Part shown: piece after piece, positions 18,072-25,736 of the stretch
Position numbering within the stretch: position 1 is the first letter of the stretch
Layout of the letters: each line of letters starts with the position of its first letter
DNA from: Myxococcales bacterium
GTDB lineage: Bacteria > Myxococcota_A > Polyangia > Polyangiales > Polyangiaceae
NCBI GenBank assembly: GCA_016794345.1
Contig: JAEUKE010000192.1
Coordinates: 27,096 to 91,095 of the forward strand
Length of the DNA: 64,000 nt
Direction of reading: 5' to 3'
Notes under the pieces: generated by a model
What the model saw: only the letters and a program-made list of their open reading frames with translations
The model's database searches: none
What the model was told of the DNA's origin: nothing
Program-made: the position numbers and the translations under genes

Positions 18072-18211
18072 GTCAGCCTCGCCGCCGCGCCCCTCCTCTG
18101 GAGGACGGCGAGGCCGTCCCCGGCTTCACCGAGCGTGCCTACCACGACGAGCTCCTCGCGCACGGCTCGCCCGCCCCGCGTTACCTGCGCATGCTCGCGC
18201 CGGAGCGCTGA
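18068..18211 (+). CDS. Small ORF overlapping the hydrolase stop, possible gene remnant
   Basis: A 47-codon GTG-initiated frame that overlaps the preceding stop as GTGA and ends at TGA 18209-18211. The product contains FTERAYHDELLAHGSPAPRYL, which reads like the last helix of a larger enzyme (the pattern recalls the C-terminus of DUF885 proteins, by memory only). Codon third positions are GC-rich as in neighbouring genes. Either a small coupled protein or the degraded 3' end of a lost gene. Confidence 0.35.
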   Translation: MSQPRRRAPPLEDGEAVPGFTERAYHDELLAHGSPAPRYLRMLAPER

Positions 18212-18220
18212 GCACGGCGG

Positions 18221-18598
18221 TCACCGCGCCTTCAGGCCATCGAGCACGAGGCCCCAGAACGGCGGCGTCTCTCCGTTCGAGAAGCGCCACCCGACGTGGG
18301 TCGAGCAGCCGGCGCACACGACGACGAGCCATCGGTGCCGCGGGAACCAGGGGAACTCGTCGCTCTCGGCGCCGACGCCGCGCGCGCCGTCGGCCCGGGC
18401 GAAGCAGCCGATGCGGAAAGGGAACCCCGCCGGGTTGACCCGATCGTGGACGTGTGTGCCGAACCGCTCGACGCGGTCGCGCTCCCGGGTGATCGCCGCG
18501 CCGCAACGCGCGCAGACGAGCGTGTCGTCCTCCGCGGCGGTCGCGTCGTGAATGGGCGCTGCGTCGTGAGTGCTCGCCGGCTTCTCGTCTTCGAGCAC
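18221..18598 (-). CDS. Bacterial cereblon-type CULT domain protein
   Basis: 125 residues from ATG 18598. After a ~25-residue acidic leader the protein is one CULT domain: zinc ligands C29/C32 (CARC) and C95/C98 (CAGC), and an aromatic cage W84, W90, W104 and F106. Spacings W-6-W-14-W-2-F and W90 to C95/C98 equal those of human cereblon W380, W386, W400, F402, C391, C394. The block also keeps WFP, HVGWRF and FWGL. The residue matching His378 is Phe82. CULT domains bind cyclic imides and glutarimide drugs; single-domain bacterial forms exist, and their native ligand is uncertain. The gene follows a GNAT acetyltransferase by 18 nt on the same strand. Confidence 0.88.
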   Translation of the reverse strand: MLEDEKPASTHDAAPIHDATAAEDDTLVCARCGAAITRERDRVERFGTHVHDRVNPAGFPFRIGCFARADGARGVGAESDEFPWFPRHRWLVVVCAGCSTHVGWRFSNGETPPFWGLVLDGLKAR

Positions 18599-18616
18599 GC
18601 TGACCTCGAGGCCCGC

Positions 18617-19108
18617 TCACGCGATGGGCTTGAACATCTCGATCGCGGCCTCGCCGTTGACGTAGCTATCCGGCATTCGAATGACCGGCAGGTAGCCCGT
18701 GCGCGAGAAGAGGCGGCGACCGCGGGCGTTGCCCTCGGCGGTCATGAGCGTCATCACCACGGCGCCCTCCTCCCGCGCGATGGCCTCCGCCCGGCGCGTG
18801 AGCGCGCGACCGACCCCCGCGCCCTGCTCGCGCGGGGAGACGGCGATCGCGTCGAGACGAGCGACGGCCGGCGCCTTCCACGGACCAAACGGACGAGGCA
18901 GCCTCTCGAAGGTGACGATGGCGAAGCCGATCGGCGAACCGTCGCGCTCGACGATCTCCGCGCGAGCGCCCTTGGAGGCGAGCATCGAGCCGAGCGACCG
19001 GGCAGGATCACGCGACCATCGCGCGAACACGCGCCGCCCGATGGAGAGCATGAAGCCGTCGTCTTCTGGCGTGCGGGGCCGAAACCGGAGGCGCTGAGCG
19101 AGCCGCAT
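18617..19108 (-). CDS. GNAT family N-acetyltransferase
   Basis: 163 residues from ATG 19108, a complete single GNAT fold: beta4 RLDAIAVSPREQGAGVG holds the acetyl-CoA pyrophosphate loop (Q-x-x-G-x-G), then RALTRRAEAIAREEGA (helix 3), and RRLFSRTGYLPV (motif B). The substrate is not evident. It lies 18 nt upstream of the CULT-domain gene and probably shares its transcript, so a modification or ligand relationship between the two is possible but unproven. Confidence 0.85.
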   Translation of the reverse strand: MRLAQRLRFRPRTPEDDGFMLSIGRRVFARWSRDPARSLGSMLASKGARAEIVERDGSPIGFAIVTFERLPRPFGPWKAPAVARLDAIAVSPREQGAGVGRALTRRAEAIAREEGAVVMTLMTAEGNARGRRLFSRTGYLPVIRMPDSYVNGEAAIEMFKPIA

Positions 19109-19172
19109 GAAGCTCGAAGCCTAGCAGCTGCGCGGCGAAGGGAAACCGAACCGGGCGCGGCGTGGGCAGGCG

Positions 19173-20483
19173 CTACTCGCCGAGCGAGAGCGCTCGATCG
19201 AGGAGCTCGCCGAACGTGGTGATCTCGCGCGGCCCCGCCCCACTGAACGCCGCGACGTCGACCGCGGGCGGCGGCGGGCGCTCCACGATCTGCGGCGCAC
19301 CGAAGGAGAGGAGATCGGCGGGCGCGCCCCGTGACAGAGGCGGCGGCGTGGGCGCCTCGTCGACGTCGGGCTCGGCGATGCGCTCCACGCTCACCTCGTC
19401 CACGATGGGTGCGGCGCTGGCCGGGTAACGCTGGCTCTCCACCTCGCCCGACTCGGGAGGCGGCTCGTCCACGCCTTCGAGGACGTCGTCGAGCGGGCGA
19501 TCCACCTCGCGCTTCTGTCGCTGGGACTCGGGGAGGACGTCGGTCGCGACGGGCGCAGGGGGCGGGATCTCGACCGGAGCGGACGCGGGCTCCGAGGGCT
19601 GCGGCGCGACGGCCTCGGGTGCCACCGACGCGCGCTCCTCGATCTCGGCGAGCGAGCTCCGATCGACGAACCCGGCGTGGTCGGTCCGGGGTCCGCGGTC
19701 GTCCTCGTCCGCACCGATTGCGGCGTCGAAGGCGGCCTGCATCGGCTCCGGAGGCAGCGAGCTCAGATCGGCCTCGTCCAGCTCGATGACAGCATCGTCA
19801 TCGAGCAGCTCTCCATCCGGCTCCTGCCCGGTCGGGGGCGGGGGCTCGGAGAGGTACCGAGGAGGCGCGGTGACGAACGCGGGCGGCTCGGCCTCGAACG
19901 AGGTCGGCTCGGCGTACGGCTGCGCAGCGACGAACGCGGGAGGGGGTGGCTCGTACGCCGGCGGCGGGTAGATCGGCGGGGGCGGGAGCGGTGGCAGGGT
20001 GATGGGCCGCGGCGCTTCGGACGGGCTGGGGGCCGGCGCGCCCAGCGAGTCGAGATCGTCGAGCTCGAGCCGGCCGCCTTCCGCGGGGCCGGCAGGCGGG
20101 ATCGTGCTGGGGCCGTCGAGCGGCTCCTCCTCTTCCCCGCGAGCTGCAGCCTCCGCGGCGGCGACCTCGGCCAGGACGAGCGCCTCGATCTGGTCCGCGT
20201 CCCCGGTCGAGGTCTGCTCCTCCTCGAACTCGAATCGAACCAGCGGGCGGGGCGCCGCGGGCGTCGGCGGCGCGACCTCGTCCACGATGGGCGGCGCGAC
20301 CTCCTCGACCACGTGAGGAGCGACCGCTTCGTCGAAGGCGGGCGCCATCGCGGCGCCGTTCGAAGCCATCACGGTCTCCTCGTCGAGCGGCGGCGGCGCC
20401 GCCGACTGGGGTCGGTTGGCGGCGTTCCGGCGGACTCGCTCGAGCAGCTGCTCGAGCACCTCGCGGCGCTCGTCGGGGCTCAC
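19173..20483 (-). CDS. Pro/Glu-rich protein of unknown function
   Basis: 436 residues from GTG 20483. The start overlaps the upstream stop as GTGA. The N-terminus (SPDERREVLEQLLERVRRN) is a short helix; most of the rest is low-complexity Pro, Glu, Asp and Ala, including PPPPPIYPPPAYEPPPP and repeated DEVAPP and LDDLDSL motifs, and it ends in a conserved-looking hydrophobic tail, TTFGELLDRALSLGE. No membrane segment. The composition suggests a disordered scaffold with interaction motifs at each end, like FimV or polar hub proteins; this is inference. Cotranslation with the 20480-21103 gene suggests that protein is its partner. Confidence 0.65.
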   Translation of the reverse strand: MSPDERREVLEQLLERVRRNAANRPQSAAPPPLDEETVMASNGAAMAPAFDEAVAPHVVEEVAPPIVDEVAPPTPAAPRPLVRFEFEEEQTSTGDADQIEALVLAEVAAAEAAARGEEEEPLDGPSTIPPAGPAEGGRLELDDLDSLGAPAPSPSEAPRPITLPPLPPPPIYPPPAYEPPPPAFVAAQPYAEPTSFEAEPPAFVTAPPRYLSEPPPPTGQEPDGELLDDDAVIELDEADLSSLPPEPMQAAFDAAIGADEDDRGPRTDHAGFVDRSSLAEIEERASVAPEAVAPQPSEPASAPVEIPPPAPVATDVLPESQRQKREVDRPLDDVLEGVDEPPPESGEVESQRYPASAAPIVDEVSVERIAEPDVDEAPTPPPLSRGAPADLLSFGAPQIVERPPPPAVDVAAFSGAGPREITTFGELLDRALSLGE

Positions 20484-21103
20484 GGTCGCTCCTCGTCTCG
20501 CGAGACGGCCTCCGACATCGAGTGGAGCGATCGCAAGATGTCCGTGAAGAACATGCCCTGCTCGAACCGCTCGAGCGCGAAGGCGATGGCGCGCGGATTG
20601 CCGACGAGGATTCGGGCGCTGCGCCCGGACCGATCGACGACGGCGGCTCCCATTTCGCGCGCGGTCGCCGTGGACAGCGCGCCCTCGACGAAGCCGAGCA
20701 CGAGGTCGTCGGCGCGAGCGTCCACGCCGCAGGGGTCGAGGACGAAGATCATCGCGTAGCCCCACCGCTCGAGCCGCAGGCTCCCCAGGCCCAACACGGC
20801 GATCTCACCCCCGAGCAGCTCGACGAGCTCGTCGACCGAGGCTCGCCGCAACGACTCGCCCATGGGAGCGCTCGGAGGCATCGTGCCGGAGTCGCCGGCG
20901 GGGATCCCGAGGCGCCGCGCGACGCGGCCTGCGGCCTTCACCCCCATCGCTCGCCCGAGCCCACGTGCGTCCGTCTGGCCGGCCGCGAGCGCGGCGAGCG
21001 CGGACGCGGGAACCATCACGTAAGGATCGCCGTCAGAGAGACCGATGCGCCCGAGCCCGAGATCGAATGCCACCGCGCGTGAAGGGTCGAACGAATGTGC
21101 CAT
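20480..21103 (-). CDS. Hypothetical protein, first gene of a two-gene operon
   Basis: 207 residues from ATG 21103 (MAHSFDPSRAVAFDLG). It is a compact alpha/beta protein with Gly-rich turns (LGLGRIGLSDGDPYVMVPASAL) and a C-terminal half, LRLERWGYAMIFVLD...LVGNPRAIAFALERFEQGMFFTDIL, which recalls small-molecule-sensing folds such as V4R, but the match is not good enough to claim. No signal peptide or membrane segment. It is coupled to the Pro/Glu-rich gene downstream and diverges from the secreted-protein gene at 21221. Confidence 0.6.
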   Translation of the reverse strand: MAHSFDPSRAVAFDLGLGRIGLSDGDPYVMVPASALAALAAGQTDARGLGRAMGVKAAGRVARRLGIPAGDSGTMPPSAPMGESLRRASVDELVELLGGEIAVLGLGSLRLERWGYAMIFVLDPCGVDARADDLVLGFVEGALSTATAREMGAAVVDRSGRSARILVGNPRAIAFALERFEQGMFFTDILRSLHSMSEAVSRDEERP

Positions 21104-21114
21104 GGTGAGTGGGG

Positions 21115-21130
21115 GCTCGGCGCCCCGAGC
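21115..21130. promoter_or_regulatory. Inverted repeat in divergent intergenic region
   Basis: GCTCGG-CGCC-CCGAGC sits 12 nt upstream of the ATG at 21103 and 90 nt from the divergent start at 21221. It could be an operator or just a GC-rich hairpin; no transcription factor is linked to it. Confidence 0.25.
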
Positions 21131-21220
21131 GTAAGAGAAAATCGTGACGGTGGCCTCACAAACGTGGGGGCAAAAATGCAAGGCCGTGAGTCCTCCTCGA
21201 CCCTGGTAAAACCCAGTCCG

Positions 21221-22534
21221 ATGCGGCGTCAGACCGGAACAGCCCTCGCCCTCTCGGGAGCGATCGTGCTCCGGGCGTCGCTTGGCGCAGCGGCGCCCGG
21301 CGTCGACGAGCGCGTTCCCCACGTCGAGGCCTCGTTTGCGAACGTGGGCCTCCGGCCGGAAGGAACATTTTCACGCGTCTGCGCGGCCGAGGCGGACGTC
21401 TGCGTGCATTTCGCGGCCCCGACCAACCGGGACGCGGCGTCCGAGGTCCTCGCGGCGGGCGCACGCGCGCTCCAGGGCCTCGCGGCGCTGCGCTTGCCGG
21501 GCCCGCTGCCCGACACGCCGCGCGGCGGAGACGGCGGCCTCGACATCTATCTCGTGGGCGATGCGCCCGCGGTCGCACACGGGGACGCGGGCGCGACCGG
21601 GACGGGGTTCGACCGAGCGAGCGCGTTCGTCGTCGCACCGGCACACGGGATCGTCAGCTGCGTCGAGGCGCAGCAGCTCGCCTCCGCGATCGGCGCGGCC
21701 GCCTTGCTCGGACGAGACGCAGCGCTCGACCCGAGCTCCCTCGCCATGCTCGCCGATCACACGGGCACCCTGCTCGAGCCTTGCACCCTCCGCGAGATGG
21801 AGGAGATCGATCTCGCCCAGCGCGCACCGAACCGCACCTTCGTCGGCCCGCTCGGCTCAGGGGCGCCCGGCAGCTTCTTGTTCCCGCGGCTGCTCGAGGA
21901 GAAATACGGAACGGGAGAGCCCGGGAAGCTCACCTTCGCGCTCGCGTCGATCGCGGCCCAGAAGTCGCCCACGCTCGTCGACGAGCCCGACCCGTTCGAC
22001 TCGCTGCGGATCACGCAGAAGGCGAACCGGTCGTCGCTCGCCGACAACGTCCTCGAGCTGATGGTCGCGCGCGCCTTCCTCGGCGATCGGAGCGACGAGA
22101 CCCAGCTCGCGGACGTCGCGAAGTACGGCTCGTTCGGGCGCGTGCGCTTCGAGTGGGCGGTGCCACACGCGAGCCTGCCTCGGCGGCTCGCCCAGACTCG
22201 CCCGGTGGAGCCGCTCGGCGCGGCCTACATCTGGCTCGATCTCGCCGGCGCGTCGCCGGACGCGGAGCTCACCTTCCTCGCGGAGTGGGAGGAGCCGGTC
22301 GCGTTCCGGTGGGCGCTCGTGAAGGTGGACGACAAGGGCTCACCCCTCGCGACGCTCGAGGTGGTGCCCGTGCTCGGGCAGACGAAGATCGAGAAGACCG
22401 TGCGCGATCTCTCCGGTGCCCGAGGCGTCGTCATCGTCGGCGTGAACGAGGGCGAATCGCGTCGCGACGACCCCTTCGATCCTGGCCAGCCGCGCGAGCC
22501 GGGGCACGGCTGGGTCGTCAGCCTCTATCGTTGA
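21221..22534 (+). CDS. Exported hypothetical protein
   Basis: 437 residues from ATG 21221. The signal peptide runs RRQTGTALALSGAIVLRASLGAAA with a probable type I cleavage after AAA; there is no lipobox. Mature part: Ala-rich with several Cys residues (CAAEADVC; SCVEAQQLAS; EPCTL) and a beta-rich C-terminal ~130 residues (YIWLDLAGASPDAELTFLAEW). The middle region, which follows a putative hydrolase-like layout (LAMLADHTGTLLEP), was not recognised. The 3' end overlaps the convergent tetR-like gene by 17 bp. Confidence 0.65.
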   Translation: MRRQTGTALALSGAIVLRASLGAAAPGVDERVPHVEASFANVGLRPEGTFSRVCAAEADVCVHFAAPTNRDAASEVLAAGARALQGLAALRLPGPLPDTPRGGDGGLDIYLVGDAPAVAHGDAGATGTGFDRASAFVVAPAHGIVSCVEAQQLASAIGAAALLGRDAALDPSSLAMLADHTGTLLEPCTLREMEEIDLAQRAPNRTFVGPLGSGAPGSFLFPRLLEEKYGTGEPGKLTFALASIAAQKSPTLVDEPDPFDSLRITQKANRSSLADNVLELMVARAFLGDRSDETQLADVAKYGSFGRVRFEWAVPHASLPRRLAQTRPVEPLGAAYIWLDLAGASPDAELTFLAEWEEPVAFRWALVKVDDKGSPLATLEVVPVLGQTKIEKTVRDLSGARGVVIVGVNEGESRRDDPFDPGQPREPGHGWVVSLYR

Positions 22535-23210
22535 GCACCGCCTCCAAGTACGCCCGAGCCATGACCTTCGTCTCGGCCACGAGCCGCTTGGCCTCGGAAT
22601 CCTTCCGGCGGACCGCCACGAAGAGCAGCGCCGAGATCATCTCGACGAGCGCGGACGCGACGACGACGCGGCGCGCGGGCGAGACGTTCGGAGCGATGAA
22701 GCCGATGAACTCGGCGCCCCGCGCCGCCATCACCTGGTTCAGCTTGTCGCCCGCGTCGAGCATCTCTGCCGTGATCGACTGGTGGACCCACACGGCGCGA
22801 AAGCCGGGCAGATCGCAGTGGAAGCGCCAGAACGCCTCGATGAGCTCGTCGAGCAAAACCGGCCAGGGCCGCTCGAGCGCGCCCGCAGCGAGCAAGGTCT
22901 CGAGGAGCCCCTGCGCGCGATCCAGGTACCGCGTGCGGAGCGCGGCGAAGAGCGCCTTCTTGTTGGGGAAGAACTGGTAGAGGCTGCCGATCGAGGTCTC
23001 CGCTCGCGCGGCGATCTCCTCCATTGTCGCGGCGTCGTACCCCATCGCCGCGAAGACCGTGTCCGCCACGTCGAGGATCCGCTCGAGCCGCGCCTTGCTC
23101 CGCTCCTGGGTCGGGACGCGCCGGAGATCGGCCTTTCTTCGCGAGCGCCCTGCAGGACTCTTCGCGGACTTTCTGAGGCTCGGGCGGACCGGCACGTGTG
23201 GGTCCGTCAT
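22518..23210 (-). CDS. TetR family transcriptional regulator (divergent from P450)
   Basis: 230 residues from ATG 23210. After a basic N-terminal arm, the HTH spans ~residues 36-80: ERILDVADTVFAAMGYDAAT, MEEIAARAETSIGSLYQFFPNKKAL. The C-terminal ligand-binding domain starts RYLDRAQGLLETLL. Divergent placement 96 bp from a cytochrome P450 gene, with a perfect palindrome between them (23268-23287), indicates local repression of the P450 and probably of itself. The ligand is likely the P450 substrate or a related hydrophobic compound (inference). Confidence 0.9.
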   Translation of the reverse strand: MTDPHVPVRPSLRKSAKSPAGRSRRKADLRRVPTQERSKARLERILDVADTVFAAMGYDAATMEEIAARAETSIGSLYQFFPNKKALFAALRTRYLDRAQGLLETLLAAGALERPWPVLLDELIEAFWRFHCDLPGFRAVWVHQSITAEMLDAGDKLNQVMAARGAEFIGFIAPNVSPARRVVVASALVEMISALLFVAVRRKDSEAKRLVAETKVMARAYLEAVLNDRG

Positions 23211-23228
23211 ACAGCGGAACGGGCGCCC

Positions 23229-23257
23229 TTGACAAACATGAGCCTTGCCTCACATTC
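23229..23257 (+). promoter_or_regulatory. Candidate sigma-70 promoter of the P450 gene
   Basis: A consensus-perfect TTGACA at 23229-23234 is followed 17-18 nt later by a weak -10 (ACATTC/CATTCT at 23252-23258). The -10 lies inside the first copy of the GCCTCACATTC operator half-site, so a bound repressor would block RNA polymerase. Confidence 0.45.
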
Positions 23258-23289
23258 TTGGCTCCCGATGTGAGGGCAGCCTCACATTC
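23247..23289. promoter_or_regulatory. TetR-type operator: palindrome plus repeated half-site
   Basis: ATGTGAGG-GCAG-CCTCACAT (23268-23287) is a perfect palindrome with 8-bp arms. The half-site GCCTCACATTC occurs twice in direct orientation, at 23247-23257 and 23279-23289, exactly 32 bp apart (about three helical turns). This is the size and symmetry expected for a TetR dimer with a second, weaker site. It lies between the divergent regulator and P450 genes. Confidence 0.7.
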
Positions 23290-23306
23290 GCTCCGAGGAG
23301 GCACGT

Positions 23307-24674
23307 TTGGTCACGACCGCGCTCGTCGCACCCGCCGGCCGCAAGGCCACAGGCCCCAAGGGCCTGCCGCTCATCGGCAGCCTGCTCGACGCCTGGGCCG
23401 ATCCGCTCACGCTCATGACGCGGAGCGCGCGCGAGCACGGGGACGTGGCCAAGCTCCGCTTCGCATGGCTCGACTATCACCTGCTGAACGCGCCCGCGGC
23501 CGCTCACAGGGTCCTGGTCGAGAACGCGAAGGCCTACCACAAGAGCCCCAACTACCAGGGCCTCAAGATCATGCTGGGTCAGGGGCTGCTCACCAGCGAA
23601 GGAGACTTCTGGCGCAAGCAGCGCCGGCTCGCCCAGCCGGCCTTCCACCGCGACAAGATCGCAGGCTTCGTGAGCACGATGGCCGCCTGCACGACGGACA
23701 TGCTGGATCGCTGGGACCGCGAGCGGCCCGCCACGCTGGACGTCCACGCCGAGATGATGCGACTCACCTTCCGCATCGTCGGCAAGACGCTGCTCTCCGC
23801 CGACCTCGAGGCGGACGCCAAGCAGTTCGGGCAAGCGCTCGACGTCGCGATCAAGTGGGCCAACCAATACGTCGAGTCGATCGTCCGGATCCCGCCGTCG
23901 ATCCCCACCCCGAAGAACGTCCGCTTCCGGCGAGCGCAGCGGGTCATCGAGAGCGTGGTCATGCGTGTGGTGGAGGAGCGACGCCGGTCCGGGAAAGACG
24001 AGCCGGATCTCCTGTCGATGCTCATGGGCGCGACGGACGAGGCGACGGGCGACGGCATGAGCGACAAGCAGCTGAAGGACGAGCTCCTCACGCTCACGCT
24101 CGCCGGCCACGAGACCACTGCAAATGCTCTCTCGTTCACGTTCTACCTGCTCTCACGCCACCCGGAGGTGCTGCGGCGGCTCCGGGTGGAGGCGCGCACG
24201 GTGCTCGCCGGAAGAGACCCCGCCCTCGAAGACCTCCCTCGCATGCCGTACACCAAGGCTGTCATCGAGGAGGCGCTGCGCCTCTATCCTCCGGCCTGGG
24301 TCTTCGAGCGCATCGCCTTGGAGGACGACGAGGTGCTCGGCTACACGATCCCCAAGGGCGCCATCGTGGCGGTCTCGCCGTGGGTCATGCACCGCTCGCC
24401 CGAGCTGTGGCCCAACCCCGAGGGGTTCGATCCGGCGCGCTTCCTCGAGCCCGATCCGAACCGCCACAAGCTCGCGTACTTGCCCTTCGGCGCGGGTCCT
24501 CGCACCTGCATCGGCAACGTGTTCGCGCTCACTGAAATGCAGATCATCTTGCCCATCATCGTGCAGCGCGTCGCGCTCGAGCTCGTGCCCGGCACGGAGA
24601 TCGCGCTCGATCCGTCGATCACCCTGCGGCCCAAGACGGGCGTACCAATGACGTTGCGCGCCGACGTTCCGTAA
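23307..24674 (+). CDS. Cytochrome P450
   Basis: 455 residues. TTG 23307 is the start: GAGGAG ends 6 nt upstream and no ATG or GTG precedes the proline-rich GRKATGPKGLPLIGSLL. Diagnostic motifs in order: I-helix LAGHETTANAL, K-helix EEALR (ExxR), FDPARF (PERF region), and the heme-binding FGAGPRTCIGN with the Cys ligand. The PLIGSLL start and WRKQRRLAQPAFH pattern resemble CYP102/CYP4-like fatty-acid or terpenoid hydroxylases of bacteria. No reductase gene is adjacent. Regulation by the divergent TetR is likely. Confidence 0.95.
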   Translation: MVTTALVAPAGRKATGPKGLPLIGSLLDAWADPLTLMTRSAREHGDVAKLRFAWLDYHLLNAPAAAHRVLVENAKAYHKSPNYQGLKIMLGQGLLTSEGDFWRKQRRLAQPAFHRDKIAGFVSTMAACTTDMLDRWDRERPATLDVHAEMMRLTFRIVGKTLLSADLEADAKQFGQALDVAIKWANQYVESIVRIPPSIPTPKNVRFRRAQRVIESVVMRVVEERRRSGKDEPDLLSMLMGATDEATGDGMSDKQLKDELLTLTLAGHETTANALSFTFYLLSRHPEVLRRLRVEARTVLAGRDPALEDLPRMPYTKAVIEEALRLYPPAWVFERIALEDDEVLGYTIPKGAIVAVSPWVMHRSPELWPNPEGFDPARFLEPDPNRHKLAYLPFGAGPRTCIGNVFALTEMQIILPIIVQRVALELVPGTEIALDPSITLRPKTGVPMTLRADVP

Positions 24675-24805
24675 GGTCTCGGGCTCGACGGCCAGCAAAC
24701 GGAGCGACGCGTTCCGGCGCTCCGGCGAGGCGCCGTGCGCACGAAATGCGCTGCCACGGAGTGAATCACAACGTGGCCGCGACCGTGGTAGGGTGCGCCG
24801 CCACC

Positions 24806-25714
24806 GTGGGACACCGACGAACAAACCGGCTCCGAGCGTCGCTCTTGCTCTCTTTCGTCTTCGCCTGCGGAGGCGGCAAGGACGACAAGACCCTCAAAGA
24901 GACGGCAGAGATCAAGGCAGCCTGCGAGAAGCTCGTCGCGTTCCAGGAGAGCGAGGCGGGCCTGCTGACGGACCTTCGCTCGCTCACCGAGGTGCTCGGC
25001 TCAGGCGCCCCGTCGACGGTCCCCGCGCAGACTCGCTGCGCGGCCGATCTGCACCTCTACCGCGCAGCGAGCCCGACCGGCTACGCCTGCATCGAGGGCT
25101 GCGCGGGTCAGAGCGGCTACGCCGCCGTGAAGGCCTGCTTCGACAAGTGTGTGGCGGATGACGAGCCGCTGGAGAAGGCGCGCCGTGAGTCGCGCAAGCA
25201 GCGCGAGGTGAACGCGCGCAACTGGCTCGGCGCTGCGTCCAGCCAGGCGACCACGAACGTGACGAGCAAGGTCTCCGACGGCAAGGGCCGCGAATGGCTC
25301 CTCGGGGTCGACCTACCCGACCAACCCCAGTCGGACGGGCCCGGCCAGTGGCGCATCGAAAAGACGAGCGCGCTCGTGGCGCCCACCGTCAACATCACCC
25401 TGCGCGACACGGCGGGCACCCCGCAGGAGGCGGCGCTCGCCGTCGAAAAGGGCGAAGGCCTCTCGGAGCTGAAGCAGCAAGACAAGAAGGGTCGGTTCCT
25501 CCTCGTGCGCGTCGGCCCCGACGCGAAGATGTCGCGCGCCGGCACGGCCTCGCAGAACCGCGACCGGCTCGTCGCCCAGGTCGTCTACGACAAGGACGAC
25601 GTCCGCGTGGTGTGCACGGTGCAGGCGCGCCTCATCGATCTCGACGACGGCCTCATCAACGCCGCCACGGTCTGGACCGAGAACCTCTGCAACTCGGTCG
25701 GGCTGAAGCCCTGA
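24806..25714 (+). CDS. Cys-containing lipoprotein of unknown function
   Basis: 302 residues. GTG 24806 yields a good lipoprotein signal (HRRTNRLRASLLLSFVFAC); in-frame starts at 24746 (ATG) and 24785 (GTG) would only add an odd N-terminus, but cannot be excluded. Mature residues ~20-150 contain Cys pairs (IKAACEKL; TRCAADL; ACIEGCAG; ACFDKCVADD) and are helical and charged, including RRESRKQREVNARN. The last ~150 residues are beta-rich. No family was recognised. A long hairpin overlaps its stop codon. Confidence 0.6.
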   Translation: MGHRRTNRLRASLLLSFVFACGGGKDDKTLKETAEIKAACEKLVAFQESEAGLLTDLRSLTEVLGSGAPSTVPAQTRCAADLHLYRAASPTGYACIEGCAGQSGYAAVKACFDKCVADDEPLEKARRESRKQREVNARNWLGAASSQATTNVTSKVSDGKGREWLLGVDLPDQPQSDGPGQWRIEKTSALVAPTVNITLRDTAGTPQEAALAVEKGEGLSELKQQDKKGRFLLVRVGPDAKMSRAGTASQNRDRLVAQVVYDKDDVRVVCTVQARLIDLDDGLINAATVWTENLCNSVGLKP

Positions 25715-25725
25715 CCGAGTTGCAG
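25687..25725. terminator. Bidirectional hairpin terminator between convergent genes
   Basis: CTGCAACTCGGTC pairs with GACCGAGTTGCAG, and inside them GGGC-TGAA-GCCC extends the stem to about 17 bp with one bulged T. It covers the stop codon of the lipoprotein gene (25712-25714) and lies 12 nt from the 3' end of the convergent M3 peptidase gene, so it can end transcription from both sides. No T-run is present. Confidence 0.6.
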
Positions 25726-25736
25726 CGCCCGGTCGG

